A model generated the notes under the pieces. The model had not been told where the DNA came from. It ran no database searches and saw only the letters and a program-made list of their open reading frames with translations. A DNA stretch of 64,000 nt, from NCBI RefSeq assembly GCF_011320115.1, contig NZ_JAANOZ010000008.1, forward strand, positions 88,555 to 152,554. The letters are read 5' to 3'. Positions 8,055 through 17,268 of this stretch are shown here, piece after piece. The position numbers and the translations under genes are program-made. Position 1 is the first letter of the stretch. Each line of letters opens with the position of its first letter. The DNA comes from Croceibacterium segetis. Its GTDB lineage: Bacteria; Pseudomonadota; Alphaproteobacteria; Sphingomonadales; Sphingomonadaceae.

Positions 8055-8431
8055 GCGGATTCGTGTTCGATACCGGCGTGGTGGTCGATTTTCTTGCCGG
8101 TCACGCTCCCGCGCGCAGCGAGTTCAACCGAGTTCTCTCTCAAGGTGGCCGGCCATGGGTCAGCCGACTGACCTGGATCGAGATTCTGTCCCGGGCAACG
8201 CTCGACAGCTTGCGCGAGGTCGAAGACTTCATGGCTGGTTTTTCGATCGACGAGATCGATGAGGAAATTGCCTCGCGCGCCGCGTCGCTGAGGCGCGAAC
8301 GGACCGGCCTCGGGTTGCTCAACGCTACCGTCCTTGCCACGGCGCTATCGCGTGGTCGCGTGCTCGTTACCCGCAACACCACGGATTTCCCGTCCCAGAT
8401 GCCGGGCATCCGCGTTCCTTACACTCGCTAA
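8051..8431 (+). CDS. vapC: VapC-like PIN-domain toxin
   Basis: 126 residues from a GTG overlapping the vapB stop. PIN-domain ribonucleases use four acidic residues. Here Asp7 (FDTGVVVDFL), Glu44 (TWIEIL) and Asp112 (TRNTTDF) are present, but the third position reads LLNATVLATA, putting Asn91 where Asp is normal. Toxicity may therefore be weakened, or metal binding may differ. The C-terminal ALSRGRVLVTRNTTDFP segment is otherwise classic. The pair sits between glmU (with its coupled gene) and glmS, which are more often close neighbours. Confidence 0.85.
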   Translation: MSGFVFDTGVVVDFLAGHAPARSEFNRVLSQGGRPWVSRLTWIEILSRATLDSLREVEDFMAGFSIDEIDEEIASRAASLRRERTGLGLLNATVLATALSRGRVLVTRNTTDFPSQMPGIRVPYTR

Positions 8432-8446
8432 CGGAAGACCAGTCTC

Positions 8447-10270
8447 ATGTGCGGAATCATCGGCATCGTCGGCAAGCAACCGGTCGCGCAGCGCCTCATC
8501 GACGGGCTCAGACGGATGGAATATCGCGGTTACGACAGCGCCGGAATCTGCACCCTCGACGAAGGCCAGCTGATCCGCCGCCGCGCCGAGGGCAAGCTGA
8601 TCAACCTGGTATTCGAGGTCGAGCGGCACCCCGCGCCGGGCAGCGTCGGCATCGCCCACACCCGCTGGGCCACGCACGGAGCGCCGACGACCAGCAACGC
8701 CCACCCGCACGCGACCGAGGAAATCGCGCTCGTGCACAACGGGATCATCGAGAACTTCCGCCCGCTGCGTCAGGGACTCGAGGCTCGCGGCCGCAAGTTC
8801 GAAAGCGAGACCGATACCGAGGTGGTGGCACACCTCGTGTCCGAGCAGGTCGAAGCCGGCAAATCGCCGCAGGAGGCGGTAAGCGCCGTGCTGCCGCAGC
8901 TGCGCGGAGCTTTCGCGTTGGCGATTGCCTTTCGCGCTCATGCCGAACTGCTGATCGGCGCCCGCCTCGGCTCACCGCTCGTCGTCGGGTACGGCGATGG
9001 GGAGACTTATCTCGGTTCCGACGCGCTCGCGCTGGCGCCGCTGACGCAGAAGATCGCCTATCTCGAGGAAGGCGACTGGGTCGTCATCACGCGCGACGGC
9101 GCTACGATTTACGACAAGGATAACAAAGAGGTAACGCGCGAAATTACCACTTCCGGCGCCTCGGCCGCGGAGATCGAGAAGGGCAATTACCGCCACTTCA
9201 TGCAGAAGGAGATCTTCGAGCAGCCGACGGTGGTCGCGCAGACCCTGCGCAGCTACCTGCGCCCGCTCGAGCAGGAGGTCGCACTCCCGCAGATGGACTT
9301 CGACATCAGCGGGATCGACCGCGTCACCATCGTCGCCTGCGGGACTTCGTATTATGCCGGCATGGTCGCGAAATACTGGTTCGAACAATTCGCCCGCATC
9401 CCGGTCGACATCGATTTCGCCAGCGAATTTCGCTACCGCGAACCAGTGCTGCCGCCTGGCGGGCTGGCGTTGTTCATCTCGCAAAGCGGCGAGACCGCCG
9501 ACACGCTCGCCGCGTTGCGCCACTGCAAGGCCGAGGGGCAAACGATCGCGGTCGTCGTCAACGTGCCGACAAGCTCGATGGCGCGCGAGGCGGACTTGCT
9601 GCTGCCGACGCATGCCGGTCCTGAAATAGGCGTTGCCAGCACAAAGGCTTTCACTTGCCAGCTCGCTGTCCTTGCCGCGCTCGCTGCCCATTTCGCGGTG
9701 CGGCGGGGCCGTATGTCGCGTGAGGAGGAAGCTGGCATTGTCCGTCACCTGCTCGAGGCGCCCGCGTGCCTTAACGCCGCGCTGGACCATGACGATGAGA
9801 TCGCCGCGATGGCGCACCTTATCGCCCCGGCGCGCGACGTGCTCTATCTCGGGCGCGGACCGGATTTCCCGCTGGCGCTCGAAGGCGCATTGAAGCTCAA
9901 GGAAATCAGCTACATCCATGCCGAAGGCTACGCCGCCGGCGAAATGAAGCACGGGCCGATCGCGTTGATCGACGAGGCGGTGCCGGTGATCGTTCTTGCC
10001 CCGTCAGGCCCGCTGTTCGAGAAGACGGTCTCGAACATGCAGGAAGTGCGCGCGCGGGGCGGCAAGATCGTGCTTATCTCCGATGCCGAAGGTTTGCGCG
10101 AGGCAGGCGAGGGTTGTCTGGCGACGATCGAGATGCCTCGCGTGCATCCGCTGATCACGCCGTTGGTCTATGCTGTGCCGGTCCAGTTGCTCGCATACCA
10201 CGTGGCGGTCGCCAAGGGCACGGACGTCGACCAGCCGCGCAATCTCGCGAAATCGGTGACCGTCGAATAG
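8447..10270 (+). CDS. glmS: Glutamine--fructose-6-phosphate aminotransferase (isomerizing)
   Basis: 607 residues, normal length. Makes glucosamine-6-phosphate from fructose-6-phosphate and glutamine, the entry step of amino-sugar synthesis. The N-terminal amidotransferase begins MCGIIGIVG with Cys2 as nucleophile. YRGYDSAG, HTRWATHG and HNGIIEN follow. Two SIS domains occupy the C-terminal half (ACGTSYYAG; SQSGETADTLAAL; STKAFTCQL), and the end reads DQPRNLAKSVTVE as usual. Together with glmU it supplies UDP-GlcNAc. No glmS-ribozyme-like structure is evident in the 15 bases after vapC. Confidence 0.96.
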   Translation: MCGIIGIVGKQPVAQRLIDGLRRMEYRGYDSAGICTLDEGQLIRRRAEGKLINLVFEVERHPAPGSVGIAHTRWATHGAPTTSNAHPHATEEIALVHNGIIENFRPLRQGLEARGRKFESETDTEVVAHLVSEQVEAGKSPQEAVSAVLPQLRGAFALAIAFRAHAELLIGARLGSPLVVGYGDGETYLGSDALALAPLTQKIAYLEEGDWVVITRDGATIYDKDNKEVTREITTSGASAAEIEKGNYRHFMQKEIFEQPTVVAQTLRSYLRPLEQEVALPQMDFDISGIDRVTIVACGTSYYAGMVAKYWFEQFARIPVDIDFASEFRYREPVLPPGGLALFISQSGETADTLAALRHCKAEGQTIAVVVNVPTSSMAREADLLLPTHAGPEIGVASTKAFTCQLAVLAALAAHFAVRRGRMSREEEAGIVRHLLEAPACLNAALDHDDEIAAMAHLIAPARDVLYLGRGPDFPLALEGALKLKEISYIHAEGYAAGEMKHGPIALIDEAVPVIVLAPSGPLFEKTVSNMQEVRARGGKIVLISDAEGLREAGEGCLATIEMPRVHPLITPLVYAVPVQLLAYHVAVAKGTDVDQPRNLAKSVTVE

Positions 10271-10341
10271 GCTCCGGATTCGTCCGGCGTTCGTCCGAGG
10301 CTTTACGCTGTCTCAACCATTGGCGCGCTAGCGCTGTTGGT

Positions 10342-12699
10342 GTGACAGACGGTCCTCCCGACCTGCCGCAGCTGCCGCTCAAGCTGTCGCTGTTGGCACT
10401 GATAGGCCTCAGCGAACCCGAGAAGGGTGACTGGGCGACTTTGCGCGCCCTGCAATATGGCCAGATTCACCGGTTGCAGCGCAGCCGGGCCATCGCCCAC
10501 GCGATCGCCGTGGTCATCACCCTCAGTCTCTTTTACGGCAAGGTTCCGCTGGCTTATCTTGCGACCTGGCCGGTGGGTGTGATCGCCGCGCTGTGGACCT
10601 CGACGAAGATCGATAAGGGCCTGGCGGATGTCGACCGCCGCTCGATGACCCGGCGCGACTTTTGGCGCCAGGCTCTGGGGGTAGCGGCATCGGCGGCCAT
10701 GTGGGCAATCCCATTGCTGGCATTCACACCATTTGGAACCAAGGCCGACCATCTCGCTCTCTGGACGATCGTGGCCATGCTCATCGCCGGCTGCGCTTTC
10801 GTGATGGCAGCGGCGCCGATGGCGGCGATCGTCTTCTCAGCGATCACCGGGTTGGCTGCGCTGGTTTCATTCCTCCAGCACGGCGACTGGATCTTTGCGG
10901 CAGTCGTGGCGGCGTTCGGCACGATCACTCTCGGCGGCACGCTCAATGTGGCGCGCACGTATCTTGCGGCGCAGATCGCCGAGGCAGGCGTGGTCGAGAA
11001 GAGCGAAGTCGTCTCGCTCCTCTTGCGCGAATACGAGGACAACGAGGCCGATTGGTTGTGGCAGGTCGATACCAATCGCCGGGTTCGCGGGGCCAGCCCG
11101 CGCTTTGCCTATGCCCTCGGCTGCGACATCGCCGACGTCGAAGGCGAATCGTTCATCAAGCTGATCGCCGGCGTATCGTGGGAGAGCGGACAATTCCCAC
11201 CGAGCCTTCACGACCTCGCGGAGCGCCTCAAGCGCCGTGAAAGCTTTTCCAACCTGCTCGTCCAGGTCGAGGTCGCCAGCGGCCGCCGCTGGTGGGAGAT
11301 ATCGGGCACGCCGATGCGCGACGAGAAGGGCAACTTCATCGGCTTCCGCGGGGTCGGCTCCGACGTCACGCAGCAGCGGGAATCGTCCGAGAAGATCGCC
11401 TACCTTGCGCGCTATGACACGCTGACCGGGCTGCCCAACAGGCTGATGGTCACGGAATCGCTCAAGGAAGGGCTCAAGTACGCCGAGCAGTGGCGCACCC
11501 GCTGCGCCTTTCTGATGATCGACCTCGACCGGTTCAAGGCAGTCAACGATTCGCTCGGCCATCAGATCGGCGACCAGATGCTGGCGCAAGTCTCGCAGCG
11601 CCTCGAGGAGCTCGCCAGCGACAACGAGATGTGCGGCCGGCTCGGCGGTGACGAGTTCGCGGTGGTGATCCGCGATGCGTCCGATCGCAAGACGGTGGCC
11701 AGCTTTGCCAATCGGGTGATTCAGGCGCTCTCGCAACCTTACGACGTCGAGAACCACAAGCTCTACATCGGCGCCAGCGTCGGCTCGGCGATAGGCCCGC
11801 GCGACGGCACTACGGTCGAGACGCTCATGCGCAACGCCGACCTGGCGCTGTACCGCGCGAAGGACGCCGGCGGCGGCGAGCATTGCGTTTACGAGCCGAC
11901 GTTGCACGCCGAGGCGGAGGAGCGCCGCCAGCTCGAATCGTCACTGCGCTTCGCTACCGACAGGGGCGAGCTGCTGCTCAATTACCAGCCGGTGGTCGAC
12001 TCCAGGCGCGAGCATGTCGTCGCCTTCGAAGCGCTGGTCCGCTGGCAGAGCCCCGAGCACGGCTTCATCAGTCCGGCCAAGTTCATCCCGCTCGCCGAGG
12101 ACACCCGGCTGATCGTGCCGATCGGCGAATGGGTCATGCGCGAAGCCTGCCGCGAGGCCGTCAAATGGCCCGACCCGATCAAGGTCTCGGTCAACGTCTC
12201 CGGCGAGCAGCTGCTCGAGCCGGGCTTCTCGCAGACCGTCGTCCGCGCCCTCTCCGACAGCGGCCTGCCCGCGGGCCGCCTCGAGGTCGAGGTGACCGAG
12301 AGCATCTTCGTGCGCGACGCGCAGATCGCGCGGCAGGCACTCGAGGAGATCATGGCGCTCGGCTGCACGATCGCCCTTGACGACTTCGGCACCGGGTACT
12401 CCTCGCTCGGCTACCTCAGGGCGATCCGCTTCTCGACCATCAAGATCGACCGCAGCTTCGTCCAGGGGGCCGCGCAGAACAGCCCCGAGAGCCTGGCGAT
12501 CATCCGCGCCGTCGTGGCGATGTGCGACAGCCTCGAAATGACCACCACCGCGGAAGGCGTCGAGACCCCCGCCGAAGCGGCGATGATCCGCGACATGGGC
12601 TGCACCAAGATCCAGGGCTACTACTTCGGCCGTCCGATGCCGGCGGCCGAAGCTTTAGGCGTGGCGGAGCGCAGTAAGCGCGGCCTCGCCGCTGCCTAA
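10342..12699 (+). CDS. Membrane PAS-GGDEF-EAL cyclic-di-GMP enzyme
   Basis: 785 residues from GTG 10342, a tentative start; the open frame extends back into glmS but has no better codon. A cytoplasmic head is followed by about six TM segments (residues about 50-210), then a PAS domain ([20 protein letters not shown]). The GGDEF domain has an intact RLGGDEF motif; the RxxD inhibitory site is absent because the Arg position is Leu (LASD). The EAL domain keeps [35 protein letters not shown] and QGYYFGRP, so phosphodiesterase activity looks intact. Which activity dominates cannot be told from sequence. It converges with purQ, overlapping by four bases. Confidence 0.9.
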   Translation: MTDGPPDLPQLPLKLSLLALIGLSEPEKGDWATLRALQYGQIHRLQRSRAIAHAIAVVITLSLFYGKVPLAYLATWPVGVIAALWTSTKIDKGLADVDRRSMTRRDFWRQALGVAASAAMWAIPLLAFTPFGTKADHLALWTIVAMLIAGCAFVMAAAPMAAIVFSAITGLAALVSFLQHGDWIFAAVVAAFGTITLGGTLNVARTYLAAQIAEAGVVEKSEVVSLLLREYEDNEADWLWQVDTNRRVRGASPRFAYALGCDIADVEGESFIKLIAGVSWESGQFPPSLHDLAERLKRRESFSNLLVQVEVASGRRWWEISGTPMRDEKGNFIGFRGVGSDVTQQRESSEKIAYLARYDTLTGLPNRLMVTESLKEGLKYAEQWRTRCAFLMIDLDRFKAVNDSLGHQIGDQMLAQVSQRLEELASDNEMCGRLGGDEFAVVIRDASDRKTVASFANRVIQALSQPYDVENHKLYIGASVGSAIGPRDGTTVETLMRNADLALYRAKDAGGGEHCVYEPTLHAEAEERRQLESSLRFATDRGELLLNYQPVVDSRREHVVAFEALVRWQSPEHGFISPAKFIPLAEDTRLIVPIGEWVMREACREAVKWPDPIKVSVNVSGEQLLEPGFSQTVVRALSDSGLPAGRLEVEVTESIFVRDAQIARQALEEIMALGCTIALDDFGTGYSSLGYLRAIRFSTIKIDRSFVQGAAQNSPESLAIIRAVVAMCDSLEMTTTAEGVETPAEAAMIRDMGCTKIQGYYFGRPMPAAEALGVAERSKRGLAAA

Positions 12700-13373
12700 G
12701 CCGCCACCAGCGCCTTCACCGCACTTTCGAACAACGCCCGCCCGTCGACACCGCCGAGCTCGGGCTCGATCGCGCGCTCGGGGTGCGGCATCATGCCGAG
12801 CACGTTGCCCGCCGCGTTGAGCACCCCGGCGATGCGCCGCTGCGAGCCGTTGACTTCCTCGCCGTAGCGGAACGCCACCCGCCCTTCGCCTTCGAGCCGG
12901 TCGAGCGTGGCCTCGTCGGCGAAATAGTTGCCGTCATGGTGCGCGACCGGGAGGCGGATCGTCTCGCCCTGCTCGTAGCCGGCGGTGAACAGCGACTGGC
13001 TGTTCTCGACCGTGAGCGGCACGGTGCGGCAGACGAATGTCAGCTGGGCGTTGCGCATCAGCGCGCCCGGCAGCAAACCGCTCTCGGTCAGCACCTGGAA
13101 GCCGTTGCACACGCCGAGCACCGGCACGCCCTTGTTGGCCGCCTCGACCACCGCGCGGACGATCGGGCTGCGCGCCGCCATCGCCCCGCAGCGCAAGTAG
13201 TCGCCGTAGGAGAATCCGCCGGGCAGGCCGATGAAGTCGAGCTTCTCGGGCAATTCGGCATCGCCGTGCCACACCCGGATCGCCGCGGTGCCGGAAACCT
13301 TCTCGAGCGCCACCGCGAGGTCGCGGTCGCAGTTCGAACCGGGGAACGTCACCACCGCCGCACGGAACGCCAT
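12696..13373 (-). CDS. purQ: Phosphoribosylformylglycinamidine synthase, glutaminase subunit
   Basis: 225 residues. Supplies ammonia from glutamine to PurL in the fourth step of purine synthesis. Class I amidotransferase features are clear: [11 protein letters not shown] at the start, [15 protein letters not shown], the nucleophile loop GVCNGFQVL and the His/Glu pair in [14 protein letters not shown] 13373 gives [16 protein letters not shown], the usual N-terminus, and overlaps the purS stop (ATGA). PurL is not in the window. Confidence 0.95.
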   Translation of the reverse strand: MAFRAAVVTFPGSNCDRDLAVALEKVSGTAAIRVWHGDAELPEKLDFIGLPGGFSYGDYLRCGAMAARSPIVRAVVEAANKGVPVLGVCNGFQVLTESGLLPGALMRNAQLTFVCRTVPLTVENSQSLFTAGYEQGETIRLPVAHHDGNYFADEATLDRLEGEGRVAFRYGEEVNGSQRRIAGVLNAAGNVLGMMPHPERAIEPELGGVDGRALFESAVKALVAA

Positions 13374-13612
13374 CACGCCGTCTCCAGCTTCTCGATCCGG
13401 TAATTCTCGATCACCATGTTGGCGAGCAGCTTCTCGCACATCTGCCGGAGCGCGTCGTCGCTGGTGCCGTCGGCGACATCCATCTCGATCATTCGCCCGA
13501 CGCGGACGTCCTCGACGCCCTTGAAGCCGAGGCCCTCGAGCGCATGGTGCACCGCGCGGCCCTGCGGGTCGAGCACCCCGGGCTTGAGGCTGACGAACAC
13601 GCGGACCTTCAT
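13373..13612 (-). CDS. purS: Phosphoribosylformylglycinamidine synthase subunit PurS
   Basis: 79 residues, full length. PurS bridges PurL and PurQ in the three-subunit FGAM synthase. The sequence [29 protein letters not shown] and [11 protein letters not shown] is diagnostic. ATG 13612 is chosen; the upstream frame extension has no family resemblance. It is coupled to purQ. The region upstream holds a dispersed repeat (13705-13794) and a LexA-type box (13847-13861), so the promoter lies either between 13613 and 13700 or beyond the repeat. Confidence 0.94.
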   Translation of the reverse strand: MKVRVFVSLKPGVLDPQGRAVHHALEGLGFKGVEDVRVGRMIEMDVADGTSDDALRQMCEKLLANMVIENYRIEKLETA

Positions 13613-13704
13613 GGGCGGACCTTTCGGCAAGAGCGGAGGACTCGCGCGGAGCCTATGGCGATTGTCGGGCGGGGCGACAAGGGGGCGGCGAGTCGGGCCT
13701 GAAA

Positions 13705-13794
13705 CAGGGTGACACTTTACGGACCCTGTCACCCGAATGACGCCAACATTAGCGTGTAAATACAATGTTATAAGTCAAAGGCGACGGGTGACAC
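13705..13794 (+). repeat. Dispersed GGGTGACA repeat, copy B
   Basis: 90-base copy of the element at 5122-5223, in opposite orientation. The 33-base leading block (13705-13737) differs from copy A at one position, and the 15-base trailing block (13780-13794) is identical, while the middle has diverged and is AT-richer. The leading block can fold through GGGTGACA and TGTCACCC. It lies upstream of purS in non-coding DNA. Confidence 0.8.
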
Positions 13795-13846
13795 TTCTCC
13801 TACGGAAAATGTCGCTCGGGCGACGCGAGTGAGGCAAACCCGAAAA

Positions 13847-13861
13847 GAACATAACACGAAC
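13847..13861. promoter_or_regulatory. LexA/SOS box candidate (GAAC-N7-GAAC)
   Basis: GAACATAACACGAAC fits the alphaproteobacterial LexA operator GAAC-N7-GAAC exactly. It lies about 235 bases upstream of purS and just outside the 3' end of the KdpD/KdpE-like gene, so its target is unclear. A 41-codon minus-strand frame starting at 13897 spans it but shows no coding evidence beyond length. A single motif of this size can occur by chance. Confidence 0.45.
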
Positions 13862-13893
13862 ATAGGTTGTAGGAAAGGAAATTTCCCGGCCCG

Positions 13894-15228
13894 TCATTGA
13901 GCCACGAGCCGGTATCCCACCGCGGGTTCGTTGAGGATCAGTTCGGGCGCGGCAGGATCGCGCTCCAGCTTCTGGCGCAGCGCCCGTATCGCGACCCGCA
14001 GGTAGTCGATCTGATCTGCCTGCGCCGGGCCCCATACCGCGCGCAGCAGTTGCGCGTGCGTCAGCACCCGCCCGGCCTGCTTGGCGAGCTCCGCCAGCAC
14101 GGCGAATTCCTTGGGGGTCAGGTGGACCTCGGCGCCCTCGCGCGCGACCGATCGGCGGTACAGGTCGATGGTGACGGGTCCGGTCTGGATCGGCTCCTGC
14201 TCGGCGCCGGGGCTGAGGTCGAGCAGGTTGTCGATGTAGCGATCGAGCTTCGCCCCCTCGGAAGCGATCGTCGACACCTGGTCCTTGTCGGTCGAGGCCG
14301 TGCGCTTCAGCGCGCGGGCGGCGGCGATGATCGCGGTAATCCGCGGCTTGATGTCCTGGCCGATCGACGCCAGCAGTGCCGAGCGCAGGCGGTCGTGCTC
14401 GCGGACGGCGACGAACTCGCGCGCATCGCGCTCGAGCCGGGCGCGTTCGAGCGCGAGCGCGACCTGGTCGAGCAGGTTGCCGAGCAGCGGCAACTGGTCG
14501 CGCTCGACCGGCAGCGTGCCGTCGACGCGGGCGAGGCCGATCGCCGCCATCACCATCTGGTCCGAGGCAACCGGGTGGAACTGCCATTCGGCCAGCGGAA
14601 CGCGGCGGACGCCGCGCCCAGCCGCCTCTCCGGTGTTCAGCGTCAAGGCCGCGGCGGCAAAGTCGCTCGGCGCGAGGTCGACATTGGCCGGGGCGCTGGC
14701 GACGATCGTCGGCGCGTCGCCGCCGGTCAGGAGCACGGCGTTGCAGGCAAACAGGGCGGACAGCTCATTTACGGTCAGTGCAACGATATCCTGCTCGCTG
14801 GCGCACGACAGCAGGCGCCGAGCAAGCCCCGCGATCGTGGCGTTGCGCGCCGCATGCGCCGCGGCCAGGCGCGCCTGCTCGCGCAGCGAACCGGCCAGGC
14901 GGCTGGTGACGACGGCGACGAGGAACAGCATGGCGACGGTCACCACGTCCGCCGGGCTGTGGATGATGAACGTGCGGTACGGGGCGGTGAAGAAGTAGTT
15001 GTACGTCAGCGCGGCGAGGACGGCGGCGGCGAGCGACGGCCACAATCCGCAGTAGACCGCCCCGGCGAGCACCGCCGGCAGATACAGCAGCACCACCGGG
15101 GTGGTGCCCCAGTGCGGCGCGATCAATAGGCCGACAGCCGTCGATGCGGCGATCATCAGCACGGCCGCGGCATACGCAAGCGCGCCGGCTGATGGCGCTC
15201 GGTCCACTGGGGTAACCCTCGCGATCAT
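13894..15228 (-). CDS. Membrane-bound KdpD/KdpE-like fusion transcription regulator
   Basis: 444 residues. Residues 14-110 form four TM helices of the KdpD/DUF4118 type (LIAPHWGTTPVVLLYLPAVL, TYNYFFTAPYRTFIIHSPAD). A GAF-like domain spans about 125-265. Two helices follow that match the KdpD dimerisation region (RSALLASIGQDIKPRITAI), with Gln291 where the phosphorylated His belongs. There is no ATPase domain, no N-terminal KdpD/Usp region and no receiver. Residues 350-444 are a KdpE/OmpR winged helix (HLTPKEFAVLAEL, VLTHAQLLRAVWGP, YLRVAIRALRQKLE, GYRLV). It therefore looks like a one-component membrane regulator. It is divergent from kup, its likely target. The start at 15228 is tentative; 15276 is an alternative. 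Confidence 0.85.
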   Translation of the reverse strand: MIARVTPVDRAPSAGALAYAAAVLMIAASTAVGLLIAPHWGTTPVVLLYLPAVLAGAVYCGLWPSLAAAVLAALTYNYFFTAPYRTFIIHSPADVVTVAMLFLVAVVTSRLAGSLREQARLAAAHAARNATIAGLARRLLSCASEQDIVALTVNELSALFACNAVLLTGGDAPTIVASAPANVDLAPSDFAAAALTLNTGEAAGRGVRRVPLAEWQFHPVASDQMVMAAIGLARVDGTLPVERDQLPLLGNLLDQVALALERARLERDAREFVAVREHDRLRSALLASIGQDIKPRITAIIAAARALKRTASTDKDQVSTIASEGAKLDRYIDNLLDLSPGAEQEPIQTGPVTIDLYRRSVAREGAEVHLTPKEFAVLAELAKQAGRVLTHAQLLRAVWGPAQADQIDYLRVAIRALRQKLERDPAAPELILNEPAVGYRLVAQ

Positions 15229-15323
15229 GCGCTCAATTTGCGCCCGCGCGGGCGCGGCGTCGAGAGGGCATTGCATCGTGTCCGGACGAATCCACATGGA
15301 ATCTTTATGGCTTGGACGCCCAC
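15229..15323. promoter_or_regulatory. Divergent control region between the fusion regulator and kup
   Basis: 95 bases between the two proposed starts. A GC-rich inverted stretch, GCGCCCGCGCGGGCGC, lies at 15239-15254 and is a perfect palindrome. It is the natural place for the KdpE-like domain to bind. No clear promoter boxes are visible; the function is inferred from gene orientation. Confidence 0.4.
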
Positions 15324-17252
15324 ATGAGGTCCATGTCCAAAGCCCCCAGCATCGCGCCGGCCGCCGAGCCGGAGCCATCGACTCCCCATCGTCCCGGCGA
15401 AAAGCTGCCGGTCCTGATGATCGGCGCGATCGGCGTCGTGTATGGGGATATCGGCACCTCCCCGCTGTACACGATGAAGGAAAGCTTCATTGGGCCGCAT
15501 CCGATGGCGGTCGACGCGCTCCATATCTTCGGCGTGCTGTCGCTGATCTTCTGGTCGCTGATGATGATCGTGACGATCAAATACGTCGTCGTGGCGATGC
15601 GCGCCGACAACAAGGGCGAAGGCGGCACATTCGCGCTGCTGTCGCTGATTTCGCGCAGCCTTGACGGCAAGCGCTGGACCCCCCTGCTGGTGATGCTGGG
15701 CGTGCTTGCGACGTGCCTGTTCTACGGCGACGCGATGATTACCCCGGCGATCTCGGTGCTGTCCGCGGTCGAGGGGCTCGAGGTCGCGGCCCCATCGGTG
15801 GAATCGCTGGTGATCCCGATTTCCATCGTCATCCTCATCGGCCTGTTCCTCGTGCAGGCGCGCGGCACGGCGAAGGTAGGTGCGATCTTCGGGCCGCTGG
15901 TGCTGGTTTACATGGCGGTGCTGGCGGTGATGGGAATCAGCAACATCCTCGCCCATCCCGAGGTGATCGGCGCGCTCAACCCGCTGTGGGGCGTGCGCTT
16001 TTTCGCCGACAACCCGAAGACCGCCTTCCTGGCGATGGGCTCGGTATTCCTCGCGGTGACCGGCGCCGAGACCCTGTACGCCGACATGGGCCACTTCGGC
16101 CGGCGTGCGGTGGCCTATTCGTGGCTCGCGATCGCCTACCCGTGCCTGATGCTCAATTACCTCGGCCAGGGCGCGCTGCTGCTCGGCGATCCGTCGGCGG
16201 TGCGCAACCCGTTCTACCTGATGGCGCCCGAATGGGCCCGCGTGCCGCTGGTCATCGTCGCGACGATCGCCACGATCATCGCCAGCCAGGCGGTGATTTC
16301 CGGCGCGTTCTCGGTCACGCACCAGGCGGTGCAGCTCGGCTACCTGCCGCGGCTGCGCACGCTGCACACCAGCGAGAAGGCGGCCGGGCAGATCTACATC
16401 CCGGCGGTCAACTGGGGGCTGCTGGCGATGGTCATCGCGCTGGTGCTCGGCTTCAAGGCCTCGACCAACCTCGCCTCGGCCTATGGCATCGCGGTGACCG
16501 GCACGATGCTGATCACCACCGTCATGCTGGCCGTTCTGATTTTCCAGGTGTGGCGCTGGAACAAGGTGCTGGCGGCGGGCACGATCGGGCTGTTCCTGAT
16601 CATCGACGGCGCCTACTTCGCCTCGAACATCACCAAGATCCCCGACGGCGGCTGGTTCCCGCTGACCGTCGCCGCCGTCCTGTTCACCGTGCTGACCACC
16701 TGGGCGACCGGGCGCCGGCTGATGCGCGAACGGCTCGCCGAAACCGGCCTGCCGCTGCCGATCTTCATCAAGTCCGCGGCGAACTCGGCGCACCGCGTGC
16801 GCGGCACGGCGGTGTTCCTCTCGGCTTCGGCCGACACAATCCCGTCGGCGCTGCTGCACAACCTCAAGCACAACCAGGTGCTGCACGACCGGGTGCTGAT
16901 CCTGACGGTGCGGGTCGAGGAAGTGCCGTACAGCGACGCCGCGACGCGCGTCGAGGTCCATCCCGACAGCGACGGGTTCTACCGGGTAATCCTTCATTAC
17001 GGCTTCATGGAAGAGGTCGACATCCCGCGCGACCTGGCCGGCATCGGCGATATCGGCGAACCGTTCGACATGATGCGCACCAGCTTTTTCCTCGGCCGCC
17101 AGAAGCTGATCCCCTCCAAGGAGGTGCCCGGAATGGCGCTCTGGCGCGAACGGCTGTTCGCGTGGATGAGCAAGAGCTCGGAAAGCGCCATGGAATACTT
17201 CCAGCTACCGACCAACCGGGTGATCGAGCTGGGCAGCCAATTGCAGATCTGA
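15324..17252 (+). CDS. kup: KUP-family potassium uptake transporter
   Basis: 642 residues. Low-affinity K+/H+ symporter of the inner membrane. The family signature GAIGVVYGDIGTSPLYTMKE stands at residues 36-55, followed by about twelve TM segments. RADNKGEGGTFALLSL, GDAMITPAISVLSAVEG and TGAETLYADMGHFG are all conserved. A cytosolic C-terminal domain occupies about residues 480-642. Starts at 15312 (TTG), 15324 and 15333 are possible; none has a strong ribosome site. Its divergent neighbour is a KdpD/KdpE-like regulator, which suggests K+-responsive control. Confidence 0.95.
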   Translation: MRSMSKAPSIAPAAEPEPSTPHRPGEKLPVLMIGAIGVVYGDIGTSPLYTMKESFIGPHPMAVDALHIFGVLSLIFWSLMMIVTIKYVVVAMRADNKGEGGTFALLSLISRSLDGKRWTPLLVMLGVLATCLFYGDAMITPAISVLSAVEGLEVAAPSVESLVIPISIVILIGLFLVQARGTAKVGAIFGPLVLVYMAVLAVMGISNILAHPEVIGALNPLWGVRFFADNPKTAFLAMGSVFLAVTGAETLYADMGHFGRRAVAYSWLAIAYPCLMLNYLGQGALLLGDPSAVRNPFYLMAPEWARVPLVIVATIATIIASQAVISGAFSVTHQAVQLGYLPRLRTLHTSEKAAGQIYIPAVNWGLLAMVIALVLGFKASTNLASAYGIAVTGTMLITTVMLAVLIFQVWRWNKVLAAGTIGLFLIIDGAYFASNITKIPDGGWFPLTVAAVLFTVLTTWATGRRLMRERLAETGLPLPIFIKSAANSAHRVRGTAVFLSASADTIPSALLHNLKHNQVLHDRVLILTVRVEEVPYSDAATRVEVHPDSDGFYRVILHYGFMEEVDIPRDLAGIGDIGEPFDMMRTSFFLGRQKLIPSKEVPGMALWRERLFAWMSKSSESAMEYFQLPTNRVIELGSQLQI

Positions 17253-17268
17253 AGTTCGGCTGCTGAGA

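Noticed and set aside
8432..8446. glmS ribozyme upstream of glmS
   Set aside because: Only 15 bases lie between vapC and glmS, too few, and the ribozyme is typical of Gram-positive bacteria.
15225..16997. Long open frame (590 codons) antisense to kup
   Set aside because: It lies opposite the strongly conserved kup, is rich in His, Arg, Asp and Gln as expected from GC-rich third positions, and has no motif.
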